A stretch of DNA of 52,145 bases from Gordoniibacillus chartarius (GCF_042432825.1 NZ_JBHLWN010000115.1:1-52145), one strand, 5' to 3'. Shown: positions 8,000 through 16,585, counted from the first letter of the stretch. The notes: a model not told the origin generated them from the sequence alone. Program-made: numbers and translations.

Positions 8000-9366
8000 T
8001 TCGGCAGCCCCCCTTCTATGCCGCGGGTCCGCAGCTCGTCAATAGCGTCGTTATTGCGGAACATGCGGGTGAGGACGCGGACGGACGTAATCCCAAGCAC
8101 CAGATACAATGCACAAAACACAAGCAGCATCGTGTCGACATGAGCGGACGTCGTCGCTCCCTCGGACGTACGCATATAGCCGCGCAATATCCAAGGCTGA
8201 CGCCCTACCTCCGCAAAAATCCACCCGAGCTCAATCGCAAGCAGCGCAAGCGGACCGGACCAAACCGTCGTGCGCAGCAGCCAGCGCGGAAGCTTGGTTT
8301 TCTCCGGCTTCAGGGCTTCAAGCCTGCGGTTCCGCCAGCTCCACCAAGCGTATGCCAGTCCCAGTACAATCAGAAACCCGCCGATAGCCACCATCCCATC
8401 GAAAAAATAATGCACGATCAGCGGCGGACGCTCGTCCGGCGGAAGCTCATTCAGTCCGGTCACCTCGCCGTTCGGATCGTCCTTGGCGAGAATGCTGAGC
8501 GCATAGGGCAGCTCGAGACCGTATTTAATCTCGTTATTCTCCGTCAATATGCCGCCGAATACGAGCGGAGCCTGCGTGCTTGTCTCAAAATGCCACTCCG
8601 CCGCAGCCAGCTTTTCCGGCTGGTATTCGGCGAGGAACTTGCCCGAGAAGTCGCCTACAACTCCGGTTGCGATCGAGAATACGAGAGCGGCCCCCATCGT
8701 CAGCCGGAGCGCTTTGCGATAATAGATATGGTCGCGCTTCTTGAGCAGCGCATATGCGGTGATGGACGCGAGCACGAATGCGCTTGTCATGTAGGCGGAA
8801 GTCAGCACATGAGCAACCTTCGTCGGCGTCGCCGGATTCAGCATCGCCAGAATCGGGTCGATATCGACGATCTTATTGCCATCCAGGCGAAAGCCCTGCG
8901 GCGTATTCATGAACGCATTGACGATCGTAATGAACACGGCCGAAGCCGATGACCCGATCATGACCGGGATCATGAGCAGGAAGTGGGTCATTTGGTGCTT
9001 GAACCGGTCCCACGTATACAAGTAAATGCCAAGGAAAATCGCCTCGAAGAAAAACGCGAACGTCTCCATGAACAGCGGCAGCGCAATGGCCTGTCCGGCA
9101 ATTTGCATAAAGCTCGGCCATAACAGACTCAGCTGAAGTCCAATCGCGGTGCCGGTCACAACGCCGACGGCGACCGTGATCACAAAACCTCGCGCCCAGC
9201 GCCGGGCGAGCAGCAAATAGTGCGGATCGCTGCGGCGAATGCCGGTCCACTCGGCGAGGGCAATCATCACCGGGACACCGACGCCTATGGTCGCGAACAA
9301 AATGTGGAACGCCAGCGTCAGCTCGGTCAGCATCCGGCTGTACAGAATCGGATCGTAAGCGGACAT
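7996..9366 (-). CDS. cydA: Cytochrome bd oxidase subunit I
   Basis: A 456-aa membrane protein. The key residues can be counted directly: His21 (haem b595/d ligand region, LAFHILFA), Glu101 and Glu108 in METFAFFFEAIF, His186 and Met325 as probable haem b558 ligands, and Lys252 and Glu257 in QPEKLAAAEWHFET of the Q-loop. GRQPW near residue 400 is the usual C-terminal signature. The Q-loop is of the short type common in Gram-positives and CioA-like enzymes. AAAGGAG is 10 nt upstream of the ATG and directly follows the stop codon of a 32-aa membrane peptide frame (9385-9483), suggesting coupling. Confidence 0.95.
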   Translation of the reverse strand: MSAYDPILYSRMLTELTLAFHILFATIGVGVPVMIALAEWTGIRRSDPHYLLLARRWARGFVITVAVGVVTGTAIGLQLSLLWPSFMQIAGQAIALPLFMETFAFFFEAIFLGIYLYTWDRFKHQMTHFLLMIPVMIGSSASAVFITIVNAFMNTPQGFRLDGNKIVDIDPILAMLNPATPTKVAHVLTSAYMTSAFVLASITAYALLKKRDHIYYRKALRLTMGAALVFSIATGVVGDFSGKFLAEYQPEKLAAAEWHFETSTQAPLVFGGILTENNEIKYGLELPYALSILAKDDPNGEVTGLNELPPDERPPLIVHYFFDGMVAIGGFLIVLGLAYAWWSWRNRRLEALKPEKTKLPRWLLRTTVWSGPLALLAIELGWIFAEVGRQPWILRGYMRTSEGATTSAHVDTMLLVFCALYLVLGITSVRVLTRMFRNNDAIDELRTRGIEGGLPK

Positions 9367-9384
9367 AGGGGATCAACTCCTTTG

Positions 9385-9483
9385 TTAGCTGAATATGTGA
9401 CGGGACAACGACAGCATCATAATGACCGCTACTACTATGCATACGACGACGAGCCGTTTTTCTTGCCGGTCGGAGGGGGTCAT
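9385..9483 (-). CDS. Putative 32-aa single-pass membrane peptide leading the cyd operon
   Basis: The frame runs from an ATG at 9483 to a TAA at 9385-9387. The product starts MTPSDRQEKRL, continues with a hydrophobic run of about 17 residues (VVVCIVVAVIMMLSL) and ends SRHIFS: a charged N-terminus, one membrane helix and a short polar tail. A plausible ribosome site (AGGTGA) is 7 nt before the start. The stop is followed at once by the cydA ribosome site, so translation of the peptide could feed into cydA. Size and topology resemble accessory subunits such as CydX, CydS or CydH, but I recognise no family. It could also be a leader peptide. Confidence 0.5.
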   Translation of the reverse strand: MTPSDRQEKRLVVVCIVVAVIMMLSLSRHIFS

Positions 9484-9558
9484 GACGCGATCACCTGCTT
9501 TCTGGAGGGGATGGGGGTGCAAGGTGCTGGTGCTTCTGGATGGGAGGTATCTGCTTTT

Positions 9559-9590
9559 ATTGTATGCGATAGATTGTGATTTTTTTCACA
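9559..9590 (-). promoter_or_regulatory. cyd operon promoter region with Fnr/Crp/Rex-like palindrome
   Basis: TGTGA-N6-TCACA is a perfect dyad at 9575-9590, equal to the Bacillus Fnr/Crp-family core, and also matches the Rex consensus TTGTGAA-N4-TTCACAA at 12 of 14 fixed positions. On the minus strand TACAAT (9559-9564) is a good -10. The dyad is then centred about 30 bp before the likely start, overlapping the -35 region, which suits a repressor such as Rex better than an activator at -41.5. Either way it ties the operon to oxygen or NADH state. Confidence 0.65.
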
Positions 9591-9941
9591 TAAATGTGGA
9601 GGATGTTTGACAGATGTTTGGCGGATTTGGGGCGGGTGCCGGCGGCGGCCGGATAATCTGAATGAAGCATGCAAAAAGTTCCTTGATTTGTTTGAAGATA
9701 TTTTATCAAAGGTGAAAAACCAAATTAACATCCCATAACTAAGGATGATGTAATTAACTTATTACAACAAATGCCACTTATTTTCAGAGCCCGTCTTAAA
9801 AATATACTCCGAGAAATTCCGTGTTGAACGAACAACCTTGATCCTATGGCACATTATTCATCCTTCCGTACAAAAAAGTGCGTACTTCTCAAGTGAAAAG
9901 GGAGTTGGTATAGTCGAAAAAAAGAGTTGAGGTGAAACGAC
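9591..9941. other. Intergenic stretch without a gene
   Basis: GC-rich to 9655, then AT-rich. No reading frame with a ribosome site and no strong hairpin is seen. It holds the far upstream region of the cyd operon (minus) and the unrecognised upstream region of the 9942 gene (plus), whose ribosome site TTGAGGTGAAA lies just before its ATG. Confidence 0.5.
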
Positions 9942-11363
9942 ATGACTTCTTATCGATGGAATGTAGGCAATCGAAGTATTGCAGGGGGAACGGCGTTAGA
10001 GTTGGATTCGGTATTTAGTAAGCCGCCAATCGATCCATTTATCAAAGGCGAAGATGAGCATACGTTCATTTGGAATTTGCCCAATGGAGTTTACCAAGCC
10101 CGGGACATCGTAAAAGCACTGAACGTTCTACTTCAAGCGGTCGTTGTGCGGCTTGGGGGCAAGGCAGCGGATGCGGAGACGCTTTTGGATGCCCTGCAGG
10201 CGAGTTTGGCGATATCCGGAAGAGAGTCGACATTACCGCTAGAGTCTCTGCAGTTTGGAGTTCAGGTCGGGATTGAGCTTACCCGTCAAGCCGAGCTGAT
10301 CGGAGAGACTTTGGTTCGTTGGGTTCGAGAATTGAACTTGCAACAGGGGACTCTCGAAGAAGCCGAGAGTTCGGTTCTGAGCCGTCTTGCCTTCCGAAGC
10401 AAGTGCGACAACCATCTGTGGACCGATCAAGCTACAGACCTCCTGACCGGCGCGGCAGGCGGCCCCGTCGTTATGCAGCTGTACAACGAGTATCTGCATC
10501 AATTCGTCCTTTTGAGAAATGCATTGTTACCTTTCGCTAATTGGGAAGAGGTTCCGATTGAGATTCGGGAAGGTCGGAAGTTCAGAGGTTTAAGGTTTCT
10601 GGAGGAGGCGCATACAGAATTTCTGTCTAAGCTGCTGTCCAAAAGAATCACGCACAGGTCAATCGTCAAGTTTGCCCAAAGCTTCTTAAGTCCTGATCTT
10701 GATATTGCGGGTTATGGTTTTCAATACCGTTACGGAACCATACTTCCTGCCAGTTTAGGATTAGTGCCCGATTATGCGCCCCGCTATCTTCTCCAATGGT
10801 ATCCCGTTAAATTGACGGGCGGCGATGAATCCGATGCGGTAGCTTTTGATTATGCGTACAGCGATTATTATTCGGCTCCGCGCAGTGAAGCCGGGCATGG
10901 TCAAACGGTTACCGGACGCACCGTATCGGGGCAAGAGCTTGTGCATATTCGAGAGGCTCGGCTCGTAACAAGTATGGTAGAACCTATGCGGGCGCTCATC
11001 GCGTTTCAATTGCCGTTGAATTCCGTAGGAGTGATAGAAGTCGATCTTGGGCAGGCTTTCCGGGGTCATCGGTTTATGTATCGCCAGGAGCAGGACCAGG
11101 AAACGATTTCCGAGTTGAAGCGGATGGAACCGTATCCGTATCAAGTACACCAAGCAGGAGATATTCTTGAGCGATCCGGACTCGTAACGAATCAATCGGG
11201 GGTTCATTTCATTGCAACCGGCGGTAATGCTCTCGTCAAATGGGTCTTATTAGGCAAATTGTATCCCGAGAACGTCATTCTTATCGACCGGTCGGATGAT
11301 GCTGCGATAGCCGCCGCCGATAAGCTGGGGAAGAAGTTCGGTGCCAAATTCATCATTTATTGA
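9942..11363 (+). CDS. Hypothetical protein, 473 aa, family not recognised
   Basis: A long frame with a clear ribosome site (GAGGTGAAA) and codon use like its neighbours. It has no signal peptide or strong membrane helix. Residues about 55-160 look helical (AQARDIVKALNVLL-like amphipathic stretches, then a long Glu/Leu-rich segment). The middle part is rich in aromatic residues (YGFQYRYGTILPASLG). The last ~50 residues (HFIATGGNALVKWVLLGKL, then VILIDRSDDAAIAAADKLG) resemble a small alpha/beta unit. I cannot assign a function. Its stop overlaps the convergent HxlR stop by 7 bp. Confidence 0.7.
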   Translation: MTSYRWNVGNRSIAGGTALELDSVFSKPPIDPFIKGEDEHTFIWNLPNGVYQARDIVKALNVLLQAVVVRLGGKAADAETLLDALQASLAISGRESTLPLESLQFGVQVGIELTRQAELIGETLVRWVRELNLQQGTLEEAESSVLSRLAFRSKCDNHLWTDQATDLLTGAAGGPVVMQLYNEYLHQFVLLRNALLPFANWEEVPIEIREGRKFRGLRFLEEAHTEFLSKLLSKRITHRSIVKFAQSFLSPDLDIAGYGFQYRYGTILPASLGLVPDYAPRYLLQWYPVKLTGGDESDAVAFDYAYSDYYSAPRSEAGHGQTVTGRTVSGQELVHIREARLVTSMVEPMRALIAFQLPLNSVGVIEVDLGQAFRGHRFMYRQEQDQETISELKRMEPYPYQVHQAGDILERSGLVTNQSGVHFIATGGNALVKWVLLGKLYPENVILIDRSDDAAIAAADKLGKKFGAKFIIY

Positions 11364-11728
11364 TACTGGACTGAGCTGGTATCCGCCTTCGAATGGTTAC
11401 GAAGAGGGCTTTCCATATATAAAGTGCCGAAATCGCATAGAGCATTCAGCAGAGGCACCATTTGGATCCCAAGCTCGGAAAGCGAATATTCAACCTTCGG
11501 CGGCACGACAGGATACACTTTGCGTACGACAAGCTCGTCGCGTTCGAGTTCTCTAAGCTGCATGGTCAGCATGCGCTGAGTCGCGTCGGGAAGCCGTTTT
11601 TGCAGCTCGTGATACCGTAACGATGTTTGAGACAACACATATAAAATGGCTAGCTTCCACTTACCGCTGACCAATCGCATTACGATCTCGGAGCTGCATC
11701 GATAATCTTGATCTCTAAAATGAAACAT
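11357..11728 (-). CDS. HxlR family winged-helix regulator
   Basis: A 123-aa protein with the canonical HxlR pattern: an N-terminal Cys (YRCSSEIVMRLVSGKWKLAIL), then YHELQKRLPDATQRMLTMQLRELERDELVVRKVYP and PPKVEYSLSELG. Members such as HxlR, YodB and HypR sense formaldehyde, quinones, diamide or other electrophiles, often through that N-terminal Cys. AGAGGTG lies upstream of the ATG. It reads away from the remains of an amino-acid ABC transporter, which may once have been its target, and its promoter carries a 7-bp inverted repeat (11759-11784). Confidence 0.92.
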   Translation of the reverse strand: MFHFRDQDYRCSSEIVMRLVSGKWKLAILYVLSQTSLRYHELQKRLPDATQRMLTMQLRELERDELVVRKVYPVVPPKVEYSLSELGIQMVPLLNALCDFGTLYMESPLRNHSKADTSSVQYQ

Positions 11729-11758
11729 GAAGCACCTCTTTTCTGATATATTTCCGAT

Positions 11759-11809
11759 TAATTACATAGGTTTTGTCGTAATTATAGCAAACGAATCATG
11801 CGGCTTCAA
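11759..11809 (-). promoter_or_regulatory. HxlR promoter with inverted-repeat operator
   Basis: On the minus strand TTGAAG (plus 11804-11809) and TATAAT (plus 11781-11786) are 17 bp apart. TAATTAC (11759-11765) and GTAATTA (11778-11784) form a perfect 7-bp inverted repeat overlapping the -10 and the start site, as expected for HxlR autoregulation. Confidence 0.6.
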
Positions 11810-11853
11810 TACCGGGCCGCACGGTTCATGTTCCGAGGCAGGTGATAGTTTGT

Positions 11854-11991
11854 ATGACATTGGATCGAATTGAACGCATTCTGGAGATTATCTCCATGTC
11901 CGCGTGGCCATTGTTGAAAGGCACCCTCATCTATACGATCCCTTTATCCGTTTTATCTTTCGTGATTGGGTTGATTTTCGCGTTTTCGTAG
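11854..11991 (+). pseudogene. Truncated amino-acid ABC transporter permease (N-terminal fragment)
   Basis: An ATG with a fair ribosome site (AGGTGATAG) opens a 45-codon frame ending in TAG. The product (LLKGTLIYTIPLSVLSFVIG) is the first part of a polar amino-acid permease of the TcyL/TcyM or GlnP type. The rest of the permease is missing: the sequence jumps within a few bases to the C-terminal part of an ATPase. This indicates an internal deletion of most of the transporter operon. Confidence 0.7.
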
Positions 11992-12013
11992 CTTTGGCAC
12001 GTCAAAAAGTACA

Positions 12014-12238
12014 ATAAACCCCGAGCTGGTGGAGGAAGTGTTGGAGGTCATGGAGGTTTTGTCCCCAGAAGGCATGACGCAGATCATCATCACTCACGAG
12101 ATGGAATTCGCCCATCGAGCGGCGGACCGAATCATATTTATGGATCGCGGATCGATTGCGGAAGCAGGTACGCCCGAAGACAAATTCGGCGGCAGCCGTA
12201 ACGAACGTCTCCAGAGCTGGTACTCCCGCTTCCGTTAA
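12014..12238 (+). pseudogene. Truncated amino-acid ABC transporter ATPase (C-terminal fragment)
   Basis: The frame reads DPELV-like residues right after the D-loop, then GMTQIIITHEMEFAHRAAD with the H-loop histidine and RIIFMDRGSIAEAGTP, all typical of polar amino-acid ATPases (GlnQ/TcyN type). Walker A, Q-loop and signature motif are absent, so the fragment is not functional. It runs without a gap into sequence of the next transporter component. Confidence 0.75.
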
Positions 12239-12868
12239 AGCAACCAAGCCAATAGACGCGCTGGAGAAGCTAAAGCAAAAAGGAGAGATTGTCGTTGCAA
12301 CGACGGGCACGTACCCGCCTTACTCCTTTCAAGACAAGGATGGTTTGACGGGATTCGATATCGATATTTCCAATGAAATTGGAAAACGTATCGGGATCAA
12401 CATCAAGTTCGCGGTCGTAGAGTTTGTTTACCGATCCGTTCCAGTATTTCAATTTGACTTTGATTACGTTGGAGGAAAACCAGGACATCATGCGCTTCGA
12501 GGATCTGAAAGGAAAGAAAACGAACGGTACGGCTGAGAGCGTGCAAGGGGCGCTAGAACTGAAGTACGGAGCTATTCTCGAGCCGGACGTTAACGAAGCG
12601 GTGGAACTGCTGAAGACGAAGCGGGTGGATGCCCTTATATTTAACAATTTGTTTTTCCTTGATCTAAAGAAAAATTCGTCCGGATCTGAAAATTAAAATC
12701 GTTGACCAAGCCAAGAAGGTAGAAACGGCATCGTGTGCGTTTAAGAAAAACAACGAAGAGCTCGTGCAGGCGTTCAATAAAGCGATCAGCGACATGTATA
12801 CCGATGGATCGTACTCACGAATTTCAAGTAAATGGTTCGGCAGCGACATCTCGGAAAGTCATAGGTGA
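12186..12868 (+). pseudogene. Frameshifted amino-acid-binding protein of the same ABC transporter
   Basis: Three frames together spell a solute-binding protein (SBP_bac_3): GEIVVATTGTYPPYSFQDKD and GFDIDISNEIGKRIG in one frame, then from about 12430 MRFEDLKGKK to VDALIFNN in a second, then from about 12670 KIVDQAKKVETAS to ISDMYTDGSYSRISSKWFG in a third, ending in TGA at 12866-12868. The order permease fragment, ATPase fragment, binding protein and the sequence type suggest a former cystine or polar amino-acid importer. At least two frameshifts and the lost signal peptide make it a pseudogene. Confidence 0.8.
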
Positions 12869-13519
12869 AATTACCTTCTGACCCCTATTGTAAACCGGAT
12901 ACCAGTTGGAATCTTTGCATATCACGGGAAATTACTGGCTTTCTCCACTTCAAAACATATTTGTCATCCAACATCCGGAAGCGTGGGAAGCGAATAAGCG
13001 CTTGGAAAGCAGTCTTGGCGGTCATACGATGAAGTATATCGACGGACCGATTTTCAAATAACAAACAGCATCGATGCAAACTCTTTCAGACAAAGCGTTC
13101 TGGTGTACCATGAAGATTCGCACCTTTCTGTTTGGAATGGGGATCTCGACAACTTCCATTTTACTAAACGAAAGGTGTTTTTTCTGTCAATTCAAAGAAT
13201 TAATCGTTCGCAAGGCGCGTTACATCAGGCTTAGGTTAGATTATTAAGGTGCGAAAGTTGAGTTACTAAGTATACGGATCATATCTATACTTTATTAACG
13301 TGAACTGTAAATGGATGACTGCCTTTTCAGATGTGGCCAGAGTTATGCCATCTGCGGTGTGACCGATATTATTCAAGTCATTATTGAGGGTCAGCATCTG
13401 TTTCGGGAACGGGAATCCAAGCTTGTAAGGCCTGACGAGTACCCGGAAAGCGTCCATTGGATTCGAGTATGTAGGAACCCCGAGAGGCCCTTCATCTTAT
13501 ATTCCAGATACCTGTTATC
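12869..13519. other. Stretch with coding-like fragments but no intact gene
   Basis: A short plus-strand frame ending in TAA near 13062 (NYWLSPLQNIFVIQHPEAW, ending YIDGPIFK) looks like the C-terminus of some enzyme, without a start. A minus-strand open frame around 13266-13490 has no ribosome site. Both sit between the decayed transporter and the MocR gene and fit more gene debris. I recognise neither. Confidence 0.4.
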
Positions 13520-14884
13520 TCAGACAAATTTGACGTCCCATTTGTTCAATTGCAGCTTTGTAATTTCGGAAGCAATCAGCCGTATACCTGTATGGATCAG
13601 AGCCTCATCCACTTGGGATACACTCAACCGAATCATCGTGTCGCGCTCAAATTCAGGTAGAAACATACCTCGAACATCGTCCACCAATACCTGCTGCTTG
13701 CGTAAATGGTCAACGAGGTTCTTTGCTTTAAGGCGGCCTGGCAAACTGATCGTCGAATAGAAGCCAGACATTGAACCAGAATAAGTAACCTCCGCGGGAA
13801 GATGCGCTCGATAAGCCTCCTGCAGAAGCTCAGCCTTGCGGCTATAGATCTCTCTCATCCGCAAGATATGTGCGGCATACATACCGCTCTTCAAATAGAT
13901 TTCGAGCGCCCCCTGTGTGAGTACAGGTGTGTGCAAATCCGATGCGAATTTCGTCCTAAGGAATTGATCTTTCATTGAATCCGGGACCACAGCCAATCCC
14001 AGGCGCAATCCGGGAAGCATGACCTTGGAGAAGCTCTTTGTGTAAATTACACGTCCAGATGGATCATAGGCGAACATAGGGTCCTGCTTAAGATTCGTAT
14101 CCAGATCCCCCATATAGTCATCTTCAATGATATATACGTCATATTTTTGGGCCAACTCTACAATTTTTCGTTTTTGAGCATTCGAATAACTGAACCCGGT
14201 TGGATTATGAAATCGGGAAACCGTATAAAAAAATTTTATTGTGTTCCGCTTAAAAAGGGACTCCAGATGATTAAGATCAATCCCTTCGTGCGTAATCCCC
14301 ACCCCAAACGTCTTGGTTCCTTGCAGCTTGATGGACTCGATAAGGCTCCTGTGTGTAGGCTGCTCGACACAGATGTCGTGCTTTCCGTTCGGAAAAGGAA
14401 GCGAAACAAATAGGTGAAGCGCTTGCTGTGATCCGGAAACGATGCAAATTCGCTCAGGGACGGTAAAAACCTGGAGGTCTTGAAGATGCCGTGCAAGCTC
14501 GCTGCGAAGCGAGTACAGCCCCTGCTTGTCAGAATAGGTGAACATGTCTTCCTTGTAAATCTCGATGGCCTGATTGATGCAATGCTGGTAATCACGAAAA
14601 GGCATTATGCTCTTGTCCGGGCCGGCAGAAAGGAAATCAACCACCGGGTTTATAGCTGCATCAGCATTACGCGGATACATGTTTTCCACAATGTAAAAGC
14701 CGCTTTTTGGAACAGTGTAAATCAGATGCTTCTTCTCCAGTTCGGAATAGGCTTTGATAACGGTATTATTGCTGCAGCCAAAAGTTTCGGACAAGCTTCG
14801 AATGGAAGGAAGCTTGCTGCCTGGCTTCAAAGTCCCTGCTTCGATTTGTCGCTCGATATGGTGCATAATCTTGGCATAAATCAT
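13520..14884 (-). CDS. MocR/GntR-type regulator with aminotransferase domain
   Basis: A 454-aa fusion. Residues 1-70 are a GntR winged helix (GSKLPSIRSLSETFGCSNNTVIKAY). Residues about 85-440 are a fold-type I PLP aminotransferase with HNPTG (226-230), EDDYMGDLD (254-262) and the PLP lysine region SFSKVMLPGLRLG with Lys287. MocR proteins (GabR, PdxR and others) use PLP adducts as the signal. GAGGGAG precedes the ATG. It is divergent from the class D beta-lactamase across 156 bp, a typical MocR regulator-target layout, so it may control that gene, though MocR control of a beta-lactamase is not known to me. Confidence 0.92.
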   Translation of the reverse strand: MIYAKIMHHIERQIEAGTLKPGSKLPSIRSLSETFGCSNNTVIKAYSELEKKHLIYTVPKSGFYIVENMYPRNADAAINPVVDFLSAGPDKSIMPFRDYQHCINQAIEIYKEDMFTYSDKQGLYSLRSELARHLQDLQVFTVPERICIVSGSQQALHLFVSLPFPNGKHDICVEQPTHRSLIESIKLQGTKTFGVGITHEGIDLNHLESLFKRNTIKFFYTVSRFHNPTGFSYSNAQKRKIVELAQKYDVYIIEDDYMGDLDTNLKQDPMFAYDPSGRVIYTKSFSKVMLPGLRLGLAVVPDSMKDQFLRTKFASDLHTPVLTQGALEIYLKSGMYAAHILRMREIYSRKAELLQEAYRAHLPAEVTYSGSMSGFYSTISLPGRLKAKNLVDHLRKQQVLVDDVRGMFLPEFERDTMIRLSVSQVDEALIHTGIRLIASEITKLQLNKWDVKFV

Positions 14885-14970
14885 GCGCGCGCAGCTCCCT
14901 CTATCTGTATAGGTACACCTTGTAAAAAGACCTCTCCCGAGTCCAATCGATCCTCGTATACTTAAGTTTA

Positions 14971-15000
14971 GAAAATCCTTTATCCCTTTTGAAGGTTTTC
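14971..15000. repeat. Imperfect inverted repeat in the MocR/beta-lactamase gap
   Basis: GAAAATCCTT (14971-14980) faces AAGGTTTTC (14992-15000). It sits about 40 bp before the beta-lactamase start and 87 bp from the MocR start. It could be an operator or a small RNA hairpin. Confidence 0.3.
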
Positions 15001-15040
15001 CAGGCTGTCAAACGATTCGAGATTAAGAGGAGGAATTAAC

Positions 15041-15844
15041 ATGAGAATTGGACTAAAACACGTTATAGCCCCGATCGTCCTTTCGGTACTGGTACTAATG
15101 GCAGCGATGACAACAGATGCAAATGCGGGTAGCAGACCAAAACCAATTGAAGTGAACCTTGGGTACCTATTTAACGGGACAGAGGGTACTTTTGTTGCCA
15201 AGAATCTTAGGACGGATAAGGTTTACGTATTTAATCCGACGAGAAGCAGAGAGCGGTTTACACCAGAGTCTAGCTTCAAGGTTACCAATGCTCTGATTGG
15301 CTTGGAGGAGAAAGCGGTTGAGGACGAATATGACGTAAAGAGATGGGATGGCATCGAGCGAGAATTCGAAGTGTGGAACCGGGATCACAGTCTGGCCTCA
15401 GCCATGAGACATTCTGCTATTTGGTACTATCAAATCATGGCGAGAGACATCGGGAGCGAACGAATGCAGGATTACCTAGATCGCTTCGGATACGGCAATC
15501 GGGATATTTCAGGCGGAATAAGCAATTTCTGGCTGAACAGCAGCTTAAAAATTTCAGCCATTGAACAGCTGGATTTTCTGGAGAAATTGGTTGAGGAACA
15601 GTTACCGGTCAAAGAAAAAACAATGAAAACAGTTAAACGGATCATGATTGATCTGGAACATGACGATTATACCATCCATGGCAAAACAGGTACACGGCTG
15701 TCGGACATGGGACTTGGTTGGTATATCGGTTATGTTGAAACGAATAAGGAGACTTGGATATTTGCGATAAATATTGACGGCCCCGGCAGCAAGGCGAAAC
15801 AGATTGCACTGAACGCCTTGCAAGATCTGCGTGTGATGGAATGA
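15041..15844 (+). CDS. Class D (OXA-type) beta-lactamase, secreted
   Basis: A 267-aa protein with a signal peptide (basic start, hydrophobic core to about residue 24, cleavage near ANA-G). All class D motifs are present: the active-site S-x-x-K as SSFK (Ser77, Lys80, in PESSFKVTNALIGLE), S-x-V as Ser125-Ala-Ile127, Y-G-N at 151-153 followed by DISGG, FW near 163-164, and K-T-G at 215-217. The change of the S-x-V valine to isoleucine is mild. The nearest known relatives are the chromosomal Gram-positive class D enzymes (BPU-1 of Bacillus pumilus and similar). The lysine of S-x-x-K is presumably carbamylated. GAGGAGG precedes the ATG. Spectrum cannot be read from sequence. Confidence 0.9.
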   Translation: MRIGLKHVIAPIVLSVLVLMAAMTTDANAGSRPKPIEVNLGYLFNGTEGTFVAKNLRTDKVYVFNPTRSRERFTPESSFKVTNALIGLEEKAVEDEYDVKRWDGIEREFEVWNRDHSLASAMRHSAIWYYQIMARDIGSERMQDYLDRFGYGNRDISGGISNFWLNSSLKISAIEQLDFLEKLVEEQLPVKEKTMKTVKRIMIDLEHDDYTIHGKTGTRLSDMGLGWYIGYVETNKETWIFAINIDGPGSKAKQIALNALQDLRVME

Positions 15845-16410
15845 GTCCCTGATAACGTTTTGATGTTACCGGAAAAGCGGTCTAGAGTTCATTTATGAAG
15901 ATCGGTTGAGGGGAGTAACTCAATTTATCATTTTAGTATGCCACATCCCTTTGTTTAAGGAGTAACGAAAACTGCTCCAAGGGGGAATGGTTAAGAGGTA
16001 TGGATACTATGGATATAAAAGGCCACCCCAGAATAAATCCCATGCATCGCTGGTTAGAAGAAGGGCTCAAAGCGATCTATCTGACACTTTGAGGAGGTTG
16101 AGCGGCATCCACGCAAGGTCTCGGCGGACGTGAAGGACCAGAAAAATGGCCTGATCACGATTTTTAGCGGCGACCCGGTCAATGCCGATCATCCGAAGGC
16201 ACTAGGCAAACGGGAGCAGGTTTTAAACAAAAAGCACTTCGAGGGGCTGCATACGAGCGGGCAGCATAAGGTTCCCATCCTGATGCCCAAACTGGTTCCA
16301 AACAGCGCCCCCGAAGTGTACCAGCGCGATTTAGCTGTGAATGAACAGTTTCTCATGAGGCGTTGCTTCAAGCGGAGATTTTCGACGGGGAACGATAGTT
16401 GAACGTTCCA
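15845..16410 (+). other. Two short coding-like frames, possibly one broken gene
   Basis: A 30-codon frame from an ATG at 16000 (MDTMDIKGHPRINPMHRWLE) ends in TGA at 16090-16092. A second frame, shifted, runs from about 16088 to 16402 (FEEVERHPRKVSADVKDQKN, later GDPVNADHPKALGKREQ). They could be halves of one gene with a frameshift, or the second may start at the GTG at 16130. I recognise neither. A strong terminator follows. Confidence 0.35.
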
Positions 16411-16445
16411 GGAGCAGTTTGCCGCGGCAAATGCTCCAATTTTTA
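16411..16445 (+). terminator. Rho-independent terminator
   Basis: GGAGCA-g-TTTGCC pairs with GGCAAA-TGCTCC (16411-16436), followed by AATTTTT. Its presence suggests that a transcribed gene once ended just before it. Confidence 0.8.
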
Positions 16446-16477
16446 ATTGAAGTTACGGACAGTTTAGTTCCAATATG

Positions 16478-16486
16478 TGGTATAAT
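16478..16486 (+). promoter_or_regulatory. Extended -10 promoter element
   Basis: TGG directly followed by TATAAT (16481-16486) gives an extended -10; no good -35 is seen. It lies 100 bp before the GyrI-like gene. Confidence 0.55.
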
Positions 16487-16585
16487 ATTGAGTGGTCTGG
16501 AAGTGCTTCATTCAAAAATGCAAAATGGTTCGGAGAATTTTAAAGAAGATTATATTTCCAAAGCGTGATACGAGGAGATGGATTC

